Notes under the pieces: model-generated
What the model saw: the letters and a program-made list of their open reading frames with translations, nothing else
Database searches by the model: none
Told to the model about the DNA's origin: nothing
In this document: piece by piece, positions 8,810 to 17,247 of the stretch
Layout: each line of letters starts with the position of its first letter
Position numbering within the stretch: position 1 is the first letter of the stretch
Position numbers and translations under genes: made by a program
NCBI RefSeq assembly: GCF_041200175.1
Contig: NZ_CP165727.1
Span: 6,079,501-6,143,500 of the forward strand
DNA length: 64,000 nt
From: Streptomyces sp. R33
GTDB taxonomy: Bacteria; Actinomycetota; Actinomycetes; Streptomycetales; Streptomycetaceae
Direction: 5' to 3'

Positions 8810-8841
8810 GGGTGAAGCCTACCTCCCGGGAACGAGAGTAA

Positions 8842-8874
8842 TTGCACGCTTTGACGCCCTGGCAAAACGTGCCA
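8842..8874. promoter_or_regulatory. Candidate TetR operator
   Basis: TTGCACGCTTTGACG (8842-8856) and TGGCAAAACGTGCCA (8860-8874) are inverted repeats matching at 11 of 15 positions around a CCC centre. It sits between the divergent TetR and SDR genes, about 20 bp from the SDR start. Confidence 0.5.
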
Positions 8875-8896
8875 TCGACTCGGTACGCTCGCCCCC

Positions 8897-9667
8897 ATGA
8901 ACCGTTACGAAGGACGTCGCGTCCTCATCACCGGCGGCGGCTCCGGCATCGGCCAGGCCACGGTCCACCGCATCCTCGCCGAGGGCGGCCGCGTGCACAC
9001 CGTGGACGTCAACGACGAGGGGCTCAAGCGCACCGCGGAGCAGGCCGCCGCCGACGGGTGCGCGGACCGGCTCACCACCGCCGTCCTCGACATATCCGAC
9101 GAGGCCGCCGTGCAGAGCGGCGTCGCCGCCGCCGTCCGGAGCCTCGGCGGGCTCGACGTGCTCGTCAACGCCGCCGGCATCCTGCGCTCCGCGCACACCC
9201 ACCAGACCACGCTCGAGTTCTGGAACAAGGTCATTGCGGTCAACCTCACCGGCACCTTCCTGGTGATCCGCGAGGCGCTCCCGGCGCTGCTGGAGGGCGA
9301 CCAGCCGGTCGTCGTGAACTTCAGCTCCACCTCGGCGTCCTTCGCCCACCCCTACATGTCCGCGTACGCGGCCAGCAAGGGCGGCATCCAGTCCATGACC
9401 CACGCGCTGGCCGCCGAGTACAGCAAGCAGGGCCTGCGCTTCGTCGCCGTCGCGCCCGGCTCCATCGAGAGCGGCATGACCACGGGCAACGGCCCCGGCC
9501 TGCCCGAGGACACCGACTGGAGCCTGTTCACGAAGCTGGCCCCGGCCATCGGCCAGGGCTTCGCCGGTCCGCAGACCGTCGCCGGCGTCGTCGCCATGCT
9601 GGGCTCCGAGGACGGCGCCTTCATCACCGGTACCGAGATCCGGATCGACGGCGGCACCCACTACTAG
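8897..9667 (+). CDS. Short-chain dehydrogenase/reductase
   Basis: This 256-residue protein is a classical SDR. It has the nucleotide-binding TGGGSGIG motif at residues 12-19, the NAAG motif near residue 91, catalytic Ser in NFSSTSASF, and the YAASK catalytic Tyr/Lys pair. It ends in TGTEIRIDGGTHY, the usual C-terminal pattern. An acidic residue after the second strand (VDVNDEG) suggests NAD(H) over NADP(H). It probably oxidises or reduces an alcohol/ketone pair under control of the divergent TetR protein. The substrate cannot be read from the sequence. Confidence 0.92.
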   Translation: MNRYEGRRVLITGGGSGIGQATVHRILAEGGRVHTVDVNDEGLKRTAEQAAADGCADRLTTAVLDISDEAAVQSGVAAAVRSLGGLDVLVNAAGILRSAHTHQTTLEFWNKVIAVNLTGTFLVIREALPALLEGDQPVVVNFSSTSASFAHPYMSAYAASKGGIQSMTHALAAEYSKQGLRFVAVAPGSIESGMTTGNGPGLPEDTDWSLFTKLAPAIGQGFAGPQTVAGVVAMLGSEDGAFITGTEIRIDGGTHY

Positions 9668-9670
9668 GGA

Positions 9671-10189
9671 TCAGCCCCTGAAGCGGTCCCACAGCCGGGG
9701 GAAGCGCTCCGCGAGCACGGCTTCGTTCTCGAAGTCCAGCGGGGTGCCCTCCGGCTCGGCCGCCTGCAGCGGAATCCCCAAGTCCGGTGCCACCGCGCCC
9801 GTCAGCTGCTCGTACGCCTCGTCGGCCGCGTACCCGAGCTCCTCGCCGTCCCCGTCGATGTCCTCGTCGAACTCGTCCAGGAGCTCCGCGAGCGCGTCGG
9901 GGTCGTGCACCGCGCCCTCGAAGACCTCCCGGCCCTGGCCGATCAGCCAGCACCGGAAGTAGTCGAACGCGTCGTCGCTCGCCCCGTCGAGCAGGACCCA
10001 GGCCGCGCCCCACAGGTCCCACGTGTACGCCCGGTTGTACCGGGACTCGAAGTGCCGGGCGAAGTCCAGGACGGAGTCCGGATCGAGCTGCGCCAGCCGC
10101 TCCACGAGCAGCTCGGCGTGTTCCTCGGGGTCGCCCTCGGCGGCCTCGCGGGTACGGTCGACGATCTCCCAGAACTCCGTCTCGTCCAT
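9671..10189 (-). CDS. DUF4240 domain protein
   Basis: ATG 10189 gives 172 residues starting MDETEFWEIVDRTR. The DUF4240 pattern is clear: an acidic helical N-terminus, the FARHFESRYNRAYTWDLWGAAWVL segment read in two halves (FARHFESRYNRAY then TWDLWGAAW), and the FRCWLIGQGREVFEGAV motif. A strongly acidic stretch follows. The protein is soluble and cytoplasmic. Function unknown. Its stop is three bases after the SDR stop, on the opposite strand, so the two are convergent with almost no gap and no hairpin between them. Confidence 0.85.
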   Translation of the reverse strand: MDETEFWEIVDRTREAAEGDPEEHAELLVERLAQLDPDSVLDFARHFESRYNRAYTWDLWGAAWVLLDGASDDAFDYFRCWLIGQGREVFEGAVHDPDALAELLDEFDEDIDGDGEELGYAADEAYEQLTGAVAPDLGIPLQAAEPEGTPLDFENEAVLAERFPRLWDRFRG

Positions 10190-10235
10190 CACCGCTCCAG
10201 CATCACGGGTGAGCCCCCTCGCCGCCACCGCTCAT

Positions 10236-10292
10236 ACGGCCAAAGGCCGGTGTCCACCCCTGTGACGGGGGTGGACACCGGCCTTCGGCCGT
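10236..10292 (-). terminator. aceE terminator hairpin
   Basis: A 25-bp stem with one mismatch (10236-10260 with 10268-10292) and a seven-base loop lies 15 bp past the aceE stop. It is one of the longest hairpins in the window. Confidence 0.87.
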
Positions 10293-10306
10293 ACCGTGCC
10301 GTTGCC

Positions 10307-12988
10307 TTACAGGCCGTAGCGCTCGCGCGCCTCCTTGATGGCGGACGCCGGCACCTCGCCGCGGCGGGCGAGCTGGGCCAGCGCGGCCACCACGATCGAC
10401 TGCGCGTCGACGCCGAAGTGGCGGCGGGCGCCCTCGCGGGTGTCGGACAGGCCGAAGCCGTCCGTACCGAGCGAGGTCCAGTCCTGCTCCACCCACTGGC
10501 TGATCTGGTCCGGGACCTGGCGCATCCAGTCGGAGACGGCCAGCACCGGGCTGGTGACGCCCTCGAGCGCGCGGGTGACGTACGGGGTGCGCATCTCGCC
10601 GCGCAGCAGTGCCTCGTCGCACTCCAGCGCGTCGCGGCGCAGCTCGCCCCAGGAGGTGGCGGACCAGACGTCGGCGGCCACGTTCCAGTCGGCGGCGAGC
10701 AGCTGCTGCGCCTCCAGCGCCCAGTGGATCGCCGTACCCGAGGCCATCAGCTGGATCTTCGGGGCGTCGGCGGCCGGGGCCGACTCCAGTGAGGAGGCCT
10801 CGTTGAAGCGGTAGAGGCCGCGCAGGATGCCTTCCTCCACGCCCTCCGGCATGGCCGGCTGCACCTTCGGCTCGTTGTAGACCGTCAGGTAGTAGAAGAC
10901 GTCCTCGGGCTGCTCGCCGTACATGCGGCGCAGACCGTCCTTGACGATCACCGCGATCTCGTACGCGAACGCCGGGTCGTAGTTGAGCGAGGCCGGGTTC
11001 GTGGACGCGATCAGGTGCGAGTGGCCGTCCGCGTGCTGCAGGCCCTCGCCGGTCAGCGTGGTGCGGCCGGCGGTGGCGCCGACGATGAAGCCCTTGCCGA
11101 GCTGGTCGGCGAGCTGCCACATCTGGTCGGCGGTGCGCTGCCAGCCGAACATCGAGTAGAAGATGTAGAACGGGATCATCGGCTCGCCGTGCGTCGCGTA
11201 CGACGTGCAGGCGGCGATGAAGTCGGCCATGGCACCGGCCTCGGTGATCCCCTCGTTGAGGATCTGGCCGTCCTTGGCTTCCTTGTAGTACATCAGCTGG
11301 TCGCGGTCGACCGGCTCGTACGTCTGACCCAGCGGCGAGTAGATGCCGGCCGACGGGAACAGGGACTCCATGCCGAAGGTACGCGCCTCGTCGGGGACGA
11401 TCGGGACCCAGCGCTTGCCGGTCTCCTTGTCCCGCATCAGGTCCTTGACGAGCCGGACGAAGGCCATGGTGGTGGCCATCTCCTGCTTGCCGGAGCCCTT
11501 GAGCAGCGGGGCGAAGGAGCGCTCGGCCGGAGCCGGCAGGGCCACGTGGTGGACCTTGCGGGCGGGGGCCGGGCCGCCGAGGGCCGCGCGGCGCTCGTTC
11601 AGGTACTGCACCTCGGGGCTGTTCGCGCCCGGGTGGCCGTACGGGACCTTGCCGTCGACGAAGGCGCTGTCGGGGATCGGGAGGCCAAGGAGGTCACGCA
11701 TGTCCTTGAACTCGTCGGTCGTCAGCTTCTTCATCTGGTGGTTCGCGTTCTTCGACTCGAACCCGGCGCCCAGCGTGTAGCCCTTGACGGTCTGCGCGAG
11801 GATGACCGTCGGCGCGCCCTTGTGCTCCAGGGCGGCCTTGTACGCGGCGTAGACCTTGCGGGGCTCGTGGCCGCCGCGGGAGCTGTGGAAGCACTCGGCG
11901 ATCTTCGCGTCGGAGAGCAGGCCGCCCAGGGCGACGAGCTCGGCGTTCGCGCCGAAGAAGTGCTGGCGGATGTAGGCCACGTCGCGGGTCGCGTACGTCT
12001 GGAACTGCGCGTCCGGTACCTCGCGCAGGCGGCGTACCAGGGCGCCCGTGGTGTCGAGCTGGAACAGCTCGTCCCAGGCGGAGCCCCACAGCGACTTGAT
12101 GACGTTCCAGCCGGCGCCGCGGAACTGGGCCTCCAGCTCCTGGACCACGCGGAAGTTGGCGCGGACCGGACCGTCGAGGCGCTGCAGGTTGCAGTTGATG
12201 ACGAAGGTCAGGTTGTCGAGCTGCTCGCGGGAGGCGAGGGCCAGGGCGGCGGTCGACTCGGGCTCGTCCATCTCGCCGTCGCCGAGGAAGGCCCAGACGT
12301 GCGAGTTCGCGGTGTCCTTGATGCTGCGGTTCTGCAGGTAGCGGTTGAAGCGCGCCTGGTAGATCGCGGACAGCGGGCCGAGGCCCATGGAGACCGTGGG
12401 GAACTCCCACAGCCACGGCAGGCGCCGCGGGTGCGGGTAGGACGGCAGGCCGTTGCCGCCGGACTCCTGGCGGAAGTTGTCGAGCTGCTGCTCGGAGATG
12501 CGCCCGTCGAGGAAGGCGCGGGCGTAGATGCCGGGGGAGGCGTGGCCCTGGATGTAGAGCTGGTCGCCCGATCCGTCGGCCTCCTTCCCGCGGAAGAAGT
12601 GCTGGAAGCCGGTCTCGTAGAGCCAGGCCGCCGAGGCGAAGGTGGCGATGTGGCCGCCGACGCCGTACTTGGAGCCGCGGGTCACCATGGCGGCCGCGTT
12701 CCAGCGGTTCCATGCGGTGATCTTGGCTTCCATCTCCTCGTCGCCCGGGAACTCGGGCTCGGCGGAGGTGGGGATGGTGTTGACGTAGTCCGTCTCCAGC
12801 AGCTTCGGCAGGGCGAGGCCGGCGGCCTCGGCGTGCTGGAGGGTGCGGCGGAGCAGGTATTCGGCGCGGCGCGTACCGGCGGCCTTGGCGACGGCGTCGA
12901 GGGAGGCCGCCCATTCGGCGGTCTCCTCGGTGTCGCGGTCCGGGAGCTGGTCGAGCTCGCTCGGAAGCTTTCCTACGGGGTCGGACAT
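10307..12988 (-). CDS. aceE: Pyruvate dehydrogenase E1 component, homodimeric type
   Basis: AceE decarboxylates pyruvate with thiamine diphosphate and passes the acetyl group to lipoyl-E2. ATG 12988 (MSDPVGKLPSELD) gives 893 residues, the length of the single-chain E1. The ThDP motif runs from GDGEMDEPES to NLTFVINCN. Other signatures are YGVGGHIATFASAAWLYE, QTVKGYTLG, and the C-terminal transketolase part with DEARTFGMESLF and GRTTLTGEGLQHADGHS. A longer reading frame to 13144 lacks a ribosome binding site. GntR-type regulator gene and several palindromes lie just upstream. The E2 and E3 genes are 2.4-6 kb away. Confidence 0.97.
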   Translation of the reverse strand: MSDPVGKLPSELDQLPDRDTEETAEWAASLDAVAKAAGTRRAEYLLRRTLQHAEAAGLALPKLLETDYVNTIPTSAEPEFPGDEEMEAKITAWNRWNAAAMVTRGSKYGVGGHIATFASAAWLYETGFQHFFRGKEADGSGDQLYIQGHASPGIYARAFLDGRISEQQLDNFRQESGGNGLPSYPHPRRLPWLWEFPTVSMGLGPLSAIYQARFNRYLQNRSIKDTANSHVWAFLGDGEMDEPESTAALALASREQLDNLTFVINCNLQRLDGPVRANFRVVQELEAQFRGAGWNVIKSLWGSAWDELFQLDTTGALVRRLREVPDAQFQTYATRDVAYIRQHFFGANAELVALGGLLSDAKIAECFHSSRGGHEPRKVYAAYKAALEHKGAPTVILAQTVKGYTLGAGFESKNANHQMKKLTTDEFKDMRDLLGLPIPDSAFVDGKVPYGHPGANSPEVQYLNERRAALGGPAPARKVHHVALPAPAERSFAPLLKGSGKQEMATTMAFVRLVKDLMRDKETGKRWVPIVPDEARTFGMESLFPSAGIYSPLGQTYEPVDRDQLMYYKEAKDGQILNEGITEAGAMADFIAACTSYATHGEPMIPFYIFYSMFGWQRTADQMWQLADQLGKGFIVGATAGRTTLTGEGLQHADGHSHLIASTNPASLNYDPAFAYEIAVIVKDGLRRMYGEQPEDVFYYLTVYNEPKVQPAMPEGVEEGILRGLYRFNEASSLESAPAADAPKIQLMASGTAIHWALEAQQLLAADWNVAADVWSATSWGELRRDALECDEALLRGEMRTPYVTRALEGVTSPVLAVSDWMRQVPDQISQWVEQDWTSLGTDGFGLSDTREGARRHFGVDAQSIVVAALAQLARRGEVPASAIKEARERYGL

Positions 12989-13093
12989 CGGTGTGCGCCG
13001 CCTTCCGGACAAAGGAGAGGTGGTGAAGAAATCCCTGACGGGCAGGACAGGGTCGATGGGCCCGGGTGGGGTCCGTCGTCGACTGTAAATCGC

Positions 13094-13184
13094 TGATCGA
13101 TGATCGATCAAACGAATGTGACGTTGAAATGGCCATCCGGCCAAAAGTCGGCACCCGGTGCCAGGAAATCAGGCACCCGGTGCC
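13094..13184. promoter_or_regulatory. Operator cluster upstream of aceE
   Basis: A perfect 8-1-8 palindrome, TGATCGAT-g-ATCGATCA, is at 13094-13110. Two identical copies of GGCACC-C-GGTGCC lie at 13150-13162 and 13172-13184, spaced 22 bp centre to centre (two helical turns). All are in the gap between the GntR stop and the aceE start. They are good candidates for the GntR product or another central-carbon regulator. Confidence 0.5.
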
Positions 13185-13209
13185 GGGCAAACCGGGACAG
13201 AGTGACCCG

Positions 13210-13836
13210 TCAGGCGCGGGGTGCGCACCCCAGGACGTGCCGCTTCACCAGCACGCCGATGTCCGGATCCTGATTGCGGAACGCCTCCACGAGGGCCGCG
13301 TGCTCCTCGGCGTACGACTTCTGGACGGTTCCGAGCCAGCGGATGGACAGGGCCGTGAACACCTCGATGCCCAGGCTCTCCCACGTGTGCAGCAGCACGC
13401 TGTTCCCGGCCGCCCGCACCAGCTCCCGGTGGAACCCGACGGTGTGCCGCACCTGCGCGGTCCCGTCCTCCGTGCGGTCGGCCTCCCACAGGGCCGCCAC
13501 GTGCGGCTCCAGCGCCGAGCAGTCGGCCGCCAGCCGGGGCGCGGCCAGCTCGGCCGCGATCTGCTCCAGGCCGGCCCGGACCGGGTAGATCTCCTCCAGG
13601 TCGGCCGCCGACAGGTTCCGGACGCGCACGCCCTTGTTCGGCGCCGACTCGATCAGCCGCAGCGTCTCCAGCTCGCGCAGCGCCTCGCGCACGGGCGTCT
13701 GGCTGACCTCGAGCTCGACGGCGATCCGCCGCTCGACGATCCGCTCGCCGGGCTTCCAGCGCCCGCTGACGATCCCCTCCACGATGTGCTCGCGGATCTG
13801 CTCGCGCAGCGAGTGCACAACGGGTGGGGTGATCAT
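13210..13836 (-). CDS. GntR/FadR family (FCD) transcriptional regulator
   Basis: ATG 13836 follows AGGAG by 11 bases and gives 208 residues. The winged helix is at residues 10-75: LREQIREHIVEGIVSGRWKPGERI, then SQTPVREALRELETLRLI, then GVRVRNLS. The FCD ligand domain follows, with the HRELVRAAGN histidine segment and HAALVEAFRNQD. FCD regulators commonly bind organic acids and metals. It is immediately upstream of aceE on the same strand, so control of pyruvate dehydrogenase is a reasonable inference. A GTAGACAATAC string near 13877 in its own promoter could be an autoregulatory site. Confidence 0.9.
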   Translation of the reverse strand: MITPPVVHSLREQIREHIVEGIVSGRWKPGERIVERRIAVELEVSQTPVREALRELETLRLIESAPNKGVRVRNLSAADLEEIYPVRAGLEQIAAELAAPRLAADCSALEPHVAALWEADRTEDGTAQVRHTVGFHRELVRAAGNSVLLHTWESLGIEVFTALSIRWLGTVQKSYAEEHAALVEAFRNQDPDIGVLVKRHVLGCAPRA

Positions 13837-13919
13837 CCGGGCTTCATCTCCTGTGGGGGCATGCAGAGCTCTGATGCGTAGACAATACGGCGGAGTAGCC
13901 CGCTGGGATGCGTTCCTGG

Positions 13920-15278
13920 TCAGGGCCGTTGGGTGAGGCTGGTAACAAGGACGACGCCCAGCGCCGTGACCCGGCCCACCGACAGCCGGTACGCGCCCGG
14001 TTGCGGCGGCGGGAACGAGGCGGCGTAGCGGCCGCCGCCCAGGCTGCGCAGGGGGCGGGCCGTCGGGCTGCCGCCGTCCGACGGGCGCAGTTCCGCCGTG
14101 AGCCGCAGTTCCGAGTCGGGAGCCGTGACCGTGACCTCGTACGGGACTCCGGCCGCCAGTACGGCGGGTGCCTGGACGCCCAGGCGGGCCGTGGCGGCGG
14201 GGTGTTCGCGGCGGTGGGGCGGGGGCGTATGGCCCAGGAGGCCCCACAGGGCTTCCCGGACGCCCCGGTTGTGGTGCAGGGAGCCGTGCTGCTCGTACGG
14301 GGTGAACGACCCGGCCACCGCGCAGCCGTCGCCGGGAGCGTCCGCCGGGAGGGCCGCGAGGAGCGGGACCGCGCCGTCGCCGCCCCCGGCGGCGCCGTCG
14401 AGGTCCGGCAGGAGCGTCAGACGGCCGTCCGCGTACGAGGCGCTCATCGCCGTGGGCTGGCCGGCACCGGCGATCGCGTGCAGTTCGGCCCGCGGTGGGG
14501 CGCTGCGCAGGTCCGCGTGGAAGCCGGCCGCATCCGCCAGCAGGGCCGCGTCCACGCCCGGCAGACCCGGCAGGTCCCGGGCGTACGCGAGGCCCTGCGG
14601 GCCCGTCACGCATGCGTAGTCGGCGGCCAGCTGGTGCAGGGACGGCAGGCTGCGGGCGAACGCCCCGAGGTCCGGGCCCGGCAGGAGGCCGCCGTTGACC
14701 AGGTGGGCCAGGGCTTCCACGGAGCCCCGGTGCGGGGTGCCCAGGGTGATCAGGCGGCGGGTGATCTCGTGGCCGCCGAGGCGCTCCACGTAGTGCCGGG
14801 CCACCAGCCCGCCCAGCGAGTGGCAGAGGAAGACCACCCGGGCCTCGCGGCGCTCGGGGGCCGAGGCCCGCCAGCGCTCCAGCTCCAGGTCGATGCGGCC
14901 CTTCAGCCGCTCCGCGTTGAAGCGGCAGGACAGCCGCCAGTCGTACGGGAACGTGAGGAGGTTGTCCGACACCGACAGGGTGAAGTGCCGCTCCAGCCAG
15001 CGCAGCAGGTCCGTGTAGCCGTCCACCGGGTGCCAGATGCCGGGGAGGGCGTGCAGATCGGGCATGAGGCCCACGGGGACGACGCCGTCGCCCGGATCCC
15101 CGTCGCCGATGTCCTCGGGGAGGCGCAGGGCCGCCGCGGAGCGGCCGAAGGTCTGCAGGCCACGTAACAGGGCGGCGCCCGACAGGTCCCAGACCGCCGT
15201 GCCGTCGGCGTCCGCCAGGCGGCTGCCCGTCATGCCCGGCAGTACCACGACGAGATCCGTCACCCGTGCCCGTGCCAT
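13920..15278 (-). CDS. LCAT-like alpha/beta-hydrolase (lipase/acyltransferase)
   Basis: ATG 15278 gives 452 residues. The N-terminus VVVLPGMTGSRLAD is the oxyanion/lid start typical of lecithin:cholesterol acyltransferase-like proteins. The nucleophile serine is in FLCHSLGGLVARHY near residue 160 (GXSXG form). A GTPHRGSVEA strand follows, and a late histidine may be in the HGSLHHN segment. The last 75 residues look like a small beta-sandwich domain. There is no signal peptide. It lies between the GntR and E2 genes without an obvious metabolic link. Substrate unknown. Confidence 0.8.
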   Translation of the reverse strand: MARARVTDLVVVLPGMTGSRLADADGTAVWDLSGAALLRGLQTFGRSAAALRLPEDIGDGDPGDGVVPVGLMPDLHALPGIWHPVDGYTDLLRWLERHFTLSVSDNLLTFPYDWRLSCRFNAERLKGRIDLELERWRASAPERREARVVFLCHSLGGLVARHYVERLGGHEITRRLITLGTPHRGSVEALAHLVNGGLLPGPDLGAFARSLPSLHQLAADYACVTGPQGLAYARDLPGLPGVDAALLADAAGFHADLRSAPPRAELHAIAGAGQPTAMSASYADGRLTLLPDLDGAAGGGDGAVPLLAALPADAPGDGCAVAGSFTPYEQHGSLHHNRGVREALWGLLGHTPPPHRREHPAATARLGVQAPAVLAAGVPYEVTVTAPDSELRLTAELRPSDGGSPTARPLRSLGGGRYAASFPPPQPGAYRLSVGRVTALGVVLVTSLTQRP

Positions 15279-15322
15279 ACGACGCCCCCCCCAGATGTCA
15301 CACATGGACCCACCAGGGTATG

Positions 15323-15369
15323 ACGACGGCGCCCCCGCCCGAAGTGGTTCCGGGCGGGGGCGCCGTCGT
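15323..15369. terminator. sucB terminator hairpin
   Basis: A perfect 19-bp stem (15323-15341 with 15351-15369) and nine-base loop lie between the sucB stop and the lipase start. Confidence 0.85.
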
Positions 15370-15394
15370 GGCGTCTGCCGATGGGGCGTCAGCC

Positions 15395-17194
15395 TCAGAG
15401 GCCGAGCTCGACCTCGAACTCGCCGGCCTCGAGGATCGCCTTGACGGCCGAGAGGTACCGGGCCGCGTCCGCGCCGTCCACCAGGCGGTGGTCGTAGGAC
15501 AGGGTCAGGTACGTCATGTCGCGGACGCCGATGACGGTGCCCTCGGGGGTCTCGATGACCATCGGGCGCTTGACCGTGGCACCGATGCCCAGGATGGCGA
15601 CCTGGTTCGGGGGCACGATGACCGTGTCGAACAGCGCACCGCGCGAGCCGGTGTTGCTGATGGTGAAGGTCGCGCCCGACAGCTCGTCCGGCGTGATCTT
15701 GTTGCCGCGGACCTTGGCGGCCAGGTCGGCGGTCGCCTTGGAGATGCCCGCCAGGTTGAGGTCACCGGCACCCTTGATGACCGGGGTCATCAGGCCCTTC
15801 TCGGAGTCCACGGCGATGCCGATGTTCTCCGAGTCGAAGTAGGTGATGGTGCCCTCGTCGTCGTTGATCCGGGCGTTGACGACCGCGTGGGCCTTCAGCG
15901 CCTGGGCGGCGGCCTTGACGAAGAACGGCATCGGCGAGAGCTTGACGCCCTCGCGGGCCAGGAAGGAGCCCTTGGCCTGCTCGCGCAGCTTCATGATCTT
16001 GGTGATGTCCACCTCGACCACGGAGCTGAGCTGAGCCTGCGAGTGCAGCGCCTTCATCATGTTGTCGCCGATGACCTTGCGCATGCGGGTCATCTTGACG
16101 GTCTGGCCACGCAGCTCGGAGACCGCGGCGGCCGGGGCCTTCGCGGCGGGAGCGGCGGCAGCCGGAGCCGGGGCGGCAGCGGCGGCCTTGGCGGCCTCGG
16201 CAGCGGCGAGGACGTCCTGCTTGCGGATACGGCCACCGACGCCGGTGCCCGAGACCTGCGACAGGTTGACGCCGGACTCCGAGGCGAGCTTGCGCACCAG
16301 CGGGGTCACGTACGCGCCCTCGTCACCGGCGGAGACCGGGGCGGCGGGGGCAGCGGGGGCAGCGGGGGCGGCAACCGGAGCCGGGGCAGCGACCGGAGCC
16401 GCAGCGGCCACGGGGGCCGGAGCGGCAACCGGAGCGGCCGGGGCGGCCGGAGCCGGAGCGGCGGCCGGGGCAGCCGGGGCGGCCGGAGCCGGGGCGGCAG
16501 CGGCCGGGGCGGCCGGGGCCGGGGCGGCAGCGGCCGGAGCAGCCGCGGCCGGAGCCGGAGCGGCGGCCGGGGCGGCACCCGCGGCGCCGATGACGGCCAG
16601 GACGGTGCCGACCTCGGCGGTCTCGTCCTCGTTGATCCGGATCTCGAGCAGCGTGCCGGAGACCGGCGCGGGGATCTCGGTGTCGACCTTGTCCGTGGAG
16701 ACCTCGAGCAGCGGCTCGTCGGCCTCGACGGACTCGCCGACCTGCTTCAGCCAGCGGGTGACGGTGCCCTCGGTGACGCTCTCGCCCAGGGCGGGGAGAA
16801 CGACGTCCGTGCCGGAGGCGGCAGGGGCGGCGGCGGCCGGAGCCGCAGCGGCCGGAGCCGGGGCCGCGGGGGCCTCGGCGACCGGAGCCGGAGCGGCCGG
16901 CGCGGCCGGAACCTCGGCGACGACGGTCTCGGCCTCGGCGGCGGCCGGCGCGCCGGAGCCGTCGTCGATGACGGCCAGCTCGGCGCCGACCTCGACGGTC
17001 TCGTCCTCGGCGACCTTGATGGACGCCAGGACGCCGGACACGGGCGACGGGATCTCGGTGTCGACCTTGTCGGTCGAGACCTCGAGCAGCGGCTCGTCGG
17101 CCTCGACGCGCTCGCCCTCGGCCTTCAGCCAGCGGGTGACAGTGCCCTCAGTGACGCTCTCGCCGAGCGCCGGAAGGGTTACGGAAACCGACAT
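15395..17194 (-). CDS. sucB: Dihydrolipoamide acyltransferase E2 with two lipoyl domains
   Basis: This 599-residue E2 carries acyl groups between E1 and E3 of a 2-oxoacid dehydrogenase. Two lipoyl domains occupy residues 1-77 and about 130-205; each has the modified lysine in EVSTDKVDTEIP. A flexible Ala/Pro linker of about 100 residues joins them to the E3-binding domain (PLVRKLASESGVNLSQV...GRIRKQDVL). The catalytic domain ends with DHRLVDGADAARYL, with the His and Asp of the acyltransferase active site. Actinobacterial proteins of this form are annotated as SucB but can serve pyruvate dehydrogenase; with aceE nearby and no specific marker, the exact substrate is open. Its lipoate comes from LipA/LipB. 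Confidence 0.94.
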   Translation of the reverse strand: MSVSVTLPALGESVTEGTVTRWLKAEGERVEADEPLLEVSTDKVDTEIPSPVSGVLASIKVAEDETVEVGAELAVIDDGSGAPAAAEAETVVAEVPAAPAAPAPVAEAPAAPAPAAAAPAAAAPAASGTDVVLPALGESVTEGTVTRWLKQVGESVEADEPLLEVSTDKVDTEIPAPVSGTLLEIRINEDETAEVGTVLAVIGAAGAAPAAAPAPAAAAPAAAAPAPAAPAAAAPAPAAPAAPAAAPAPAAPAAPVAAPAPVAAAAPVAAPAPVAAPAAPAAPAAPVSAGDEGAYVTPLVRKLASESGVNLSQVSGTGVGGRIRKQDVLAAAEAAKAAAAAPAPAAAAPAAKAPAAAVSELRGQTVKMTRMRKVIGDNMMKALHSQAQLSSVVEVDITKIMKLREQAKGSFLAREGVKLSPMPFFVKAAAQALKAHAVVNARINDDEGTITYFDSENIGIAVDSEKGLMTPVIKGAGDLNLAGISKATADLAAKVRGNKITPDELSGATFTISNTGSRGALFDTVIVPPNQVAILGIGATVKRPMVIETPEGTVIGVRDMTYLTLSYDHRLVDGADAARYLSAVKAILEAGEFEVELGL

Positions 17195-17247
17195 GGTTTC
17201 TGTTGCTCCTTACGAAAGTGCGGAAGTGGTCGTCGCGCCCGGGACGA

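Noticed and set aside
16330..16580. Repetitive GC-rich DNA that could suggest a tandem array or CRISPR
   Set aside because: It encodes the flexible linker of E2; units are irregular and there are no spacers.
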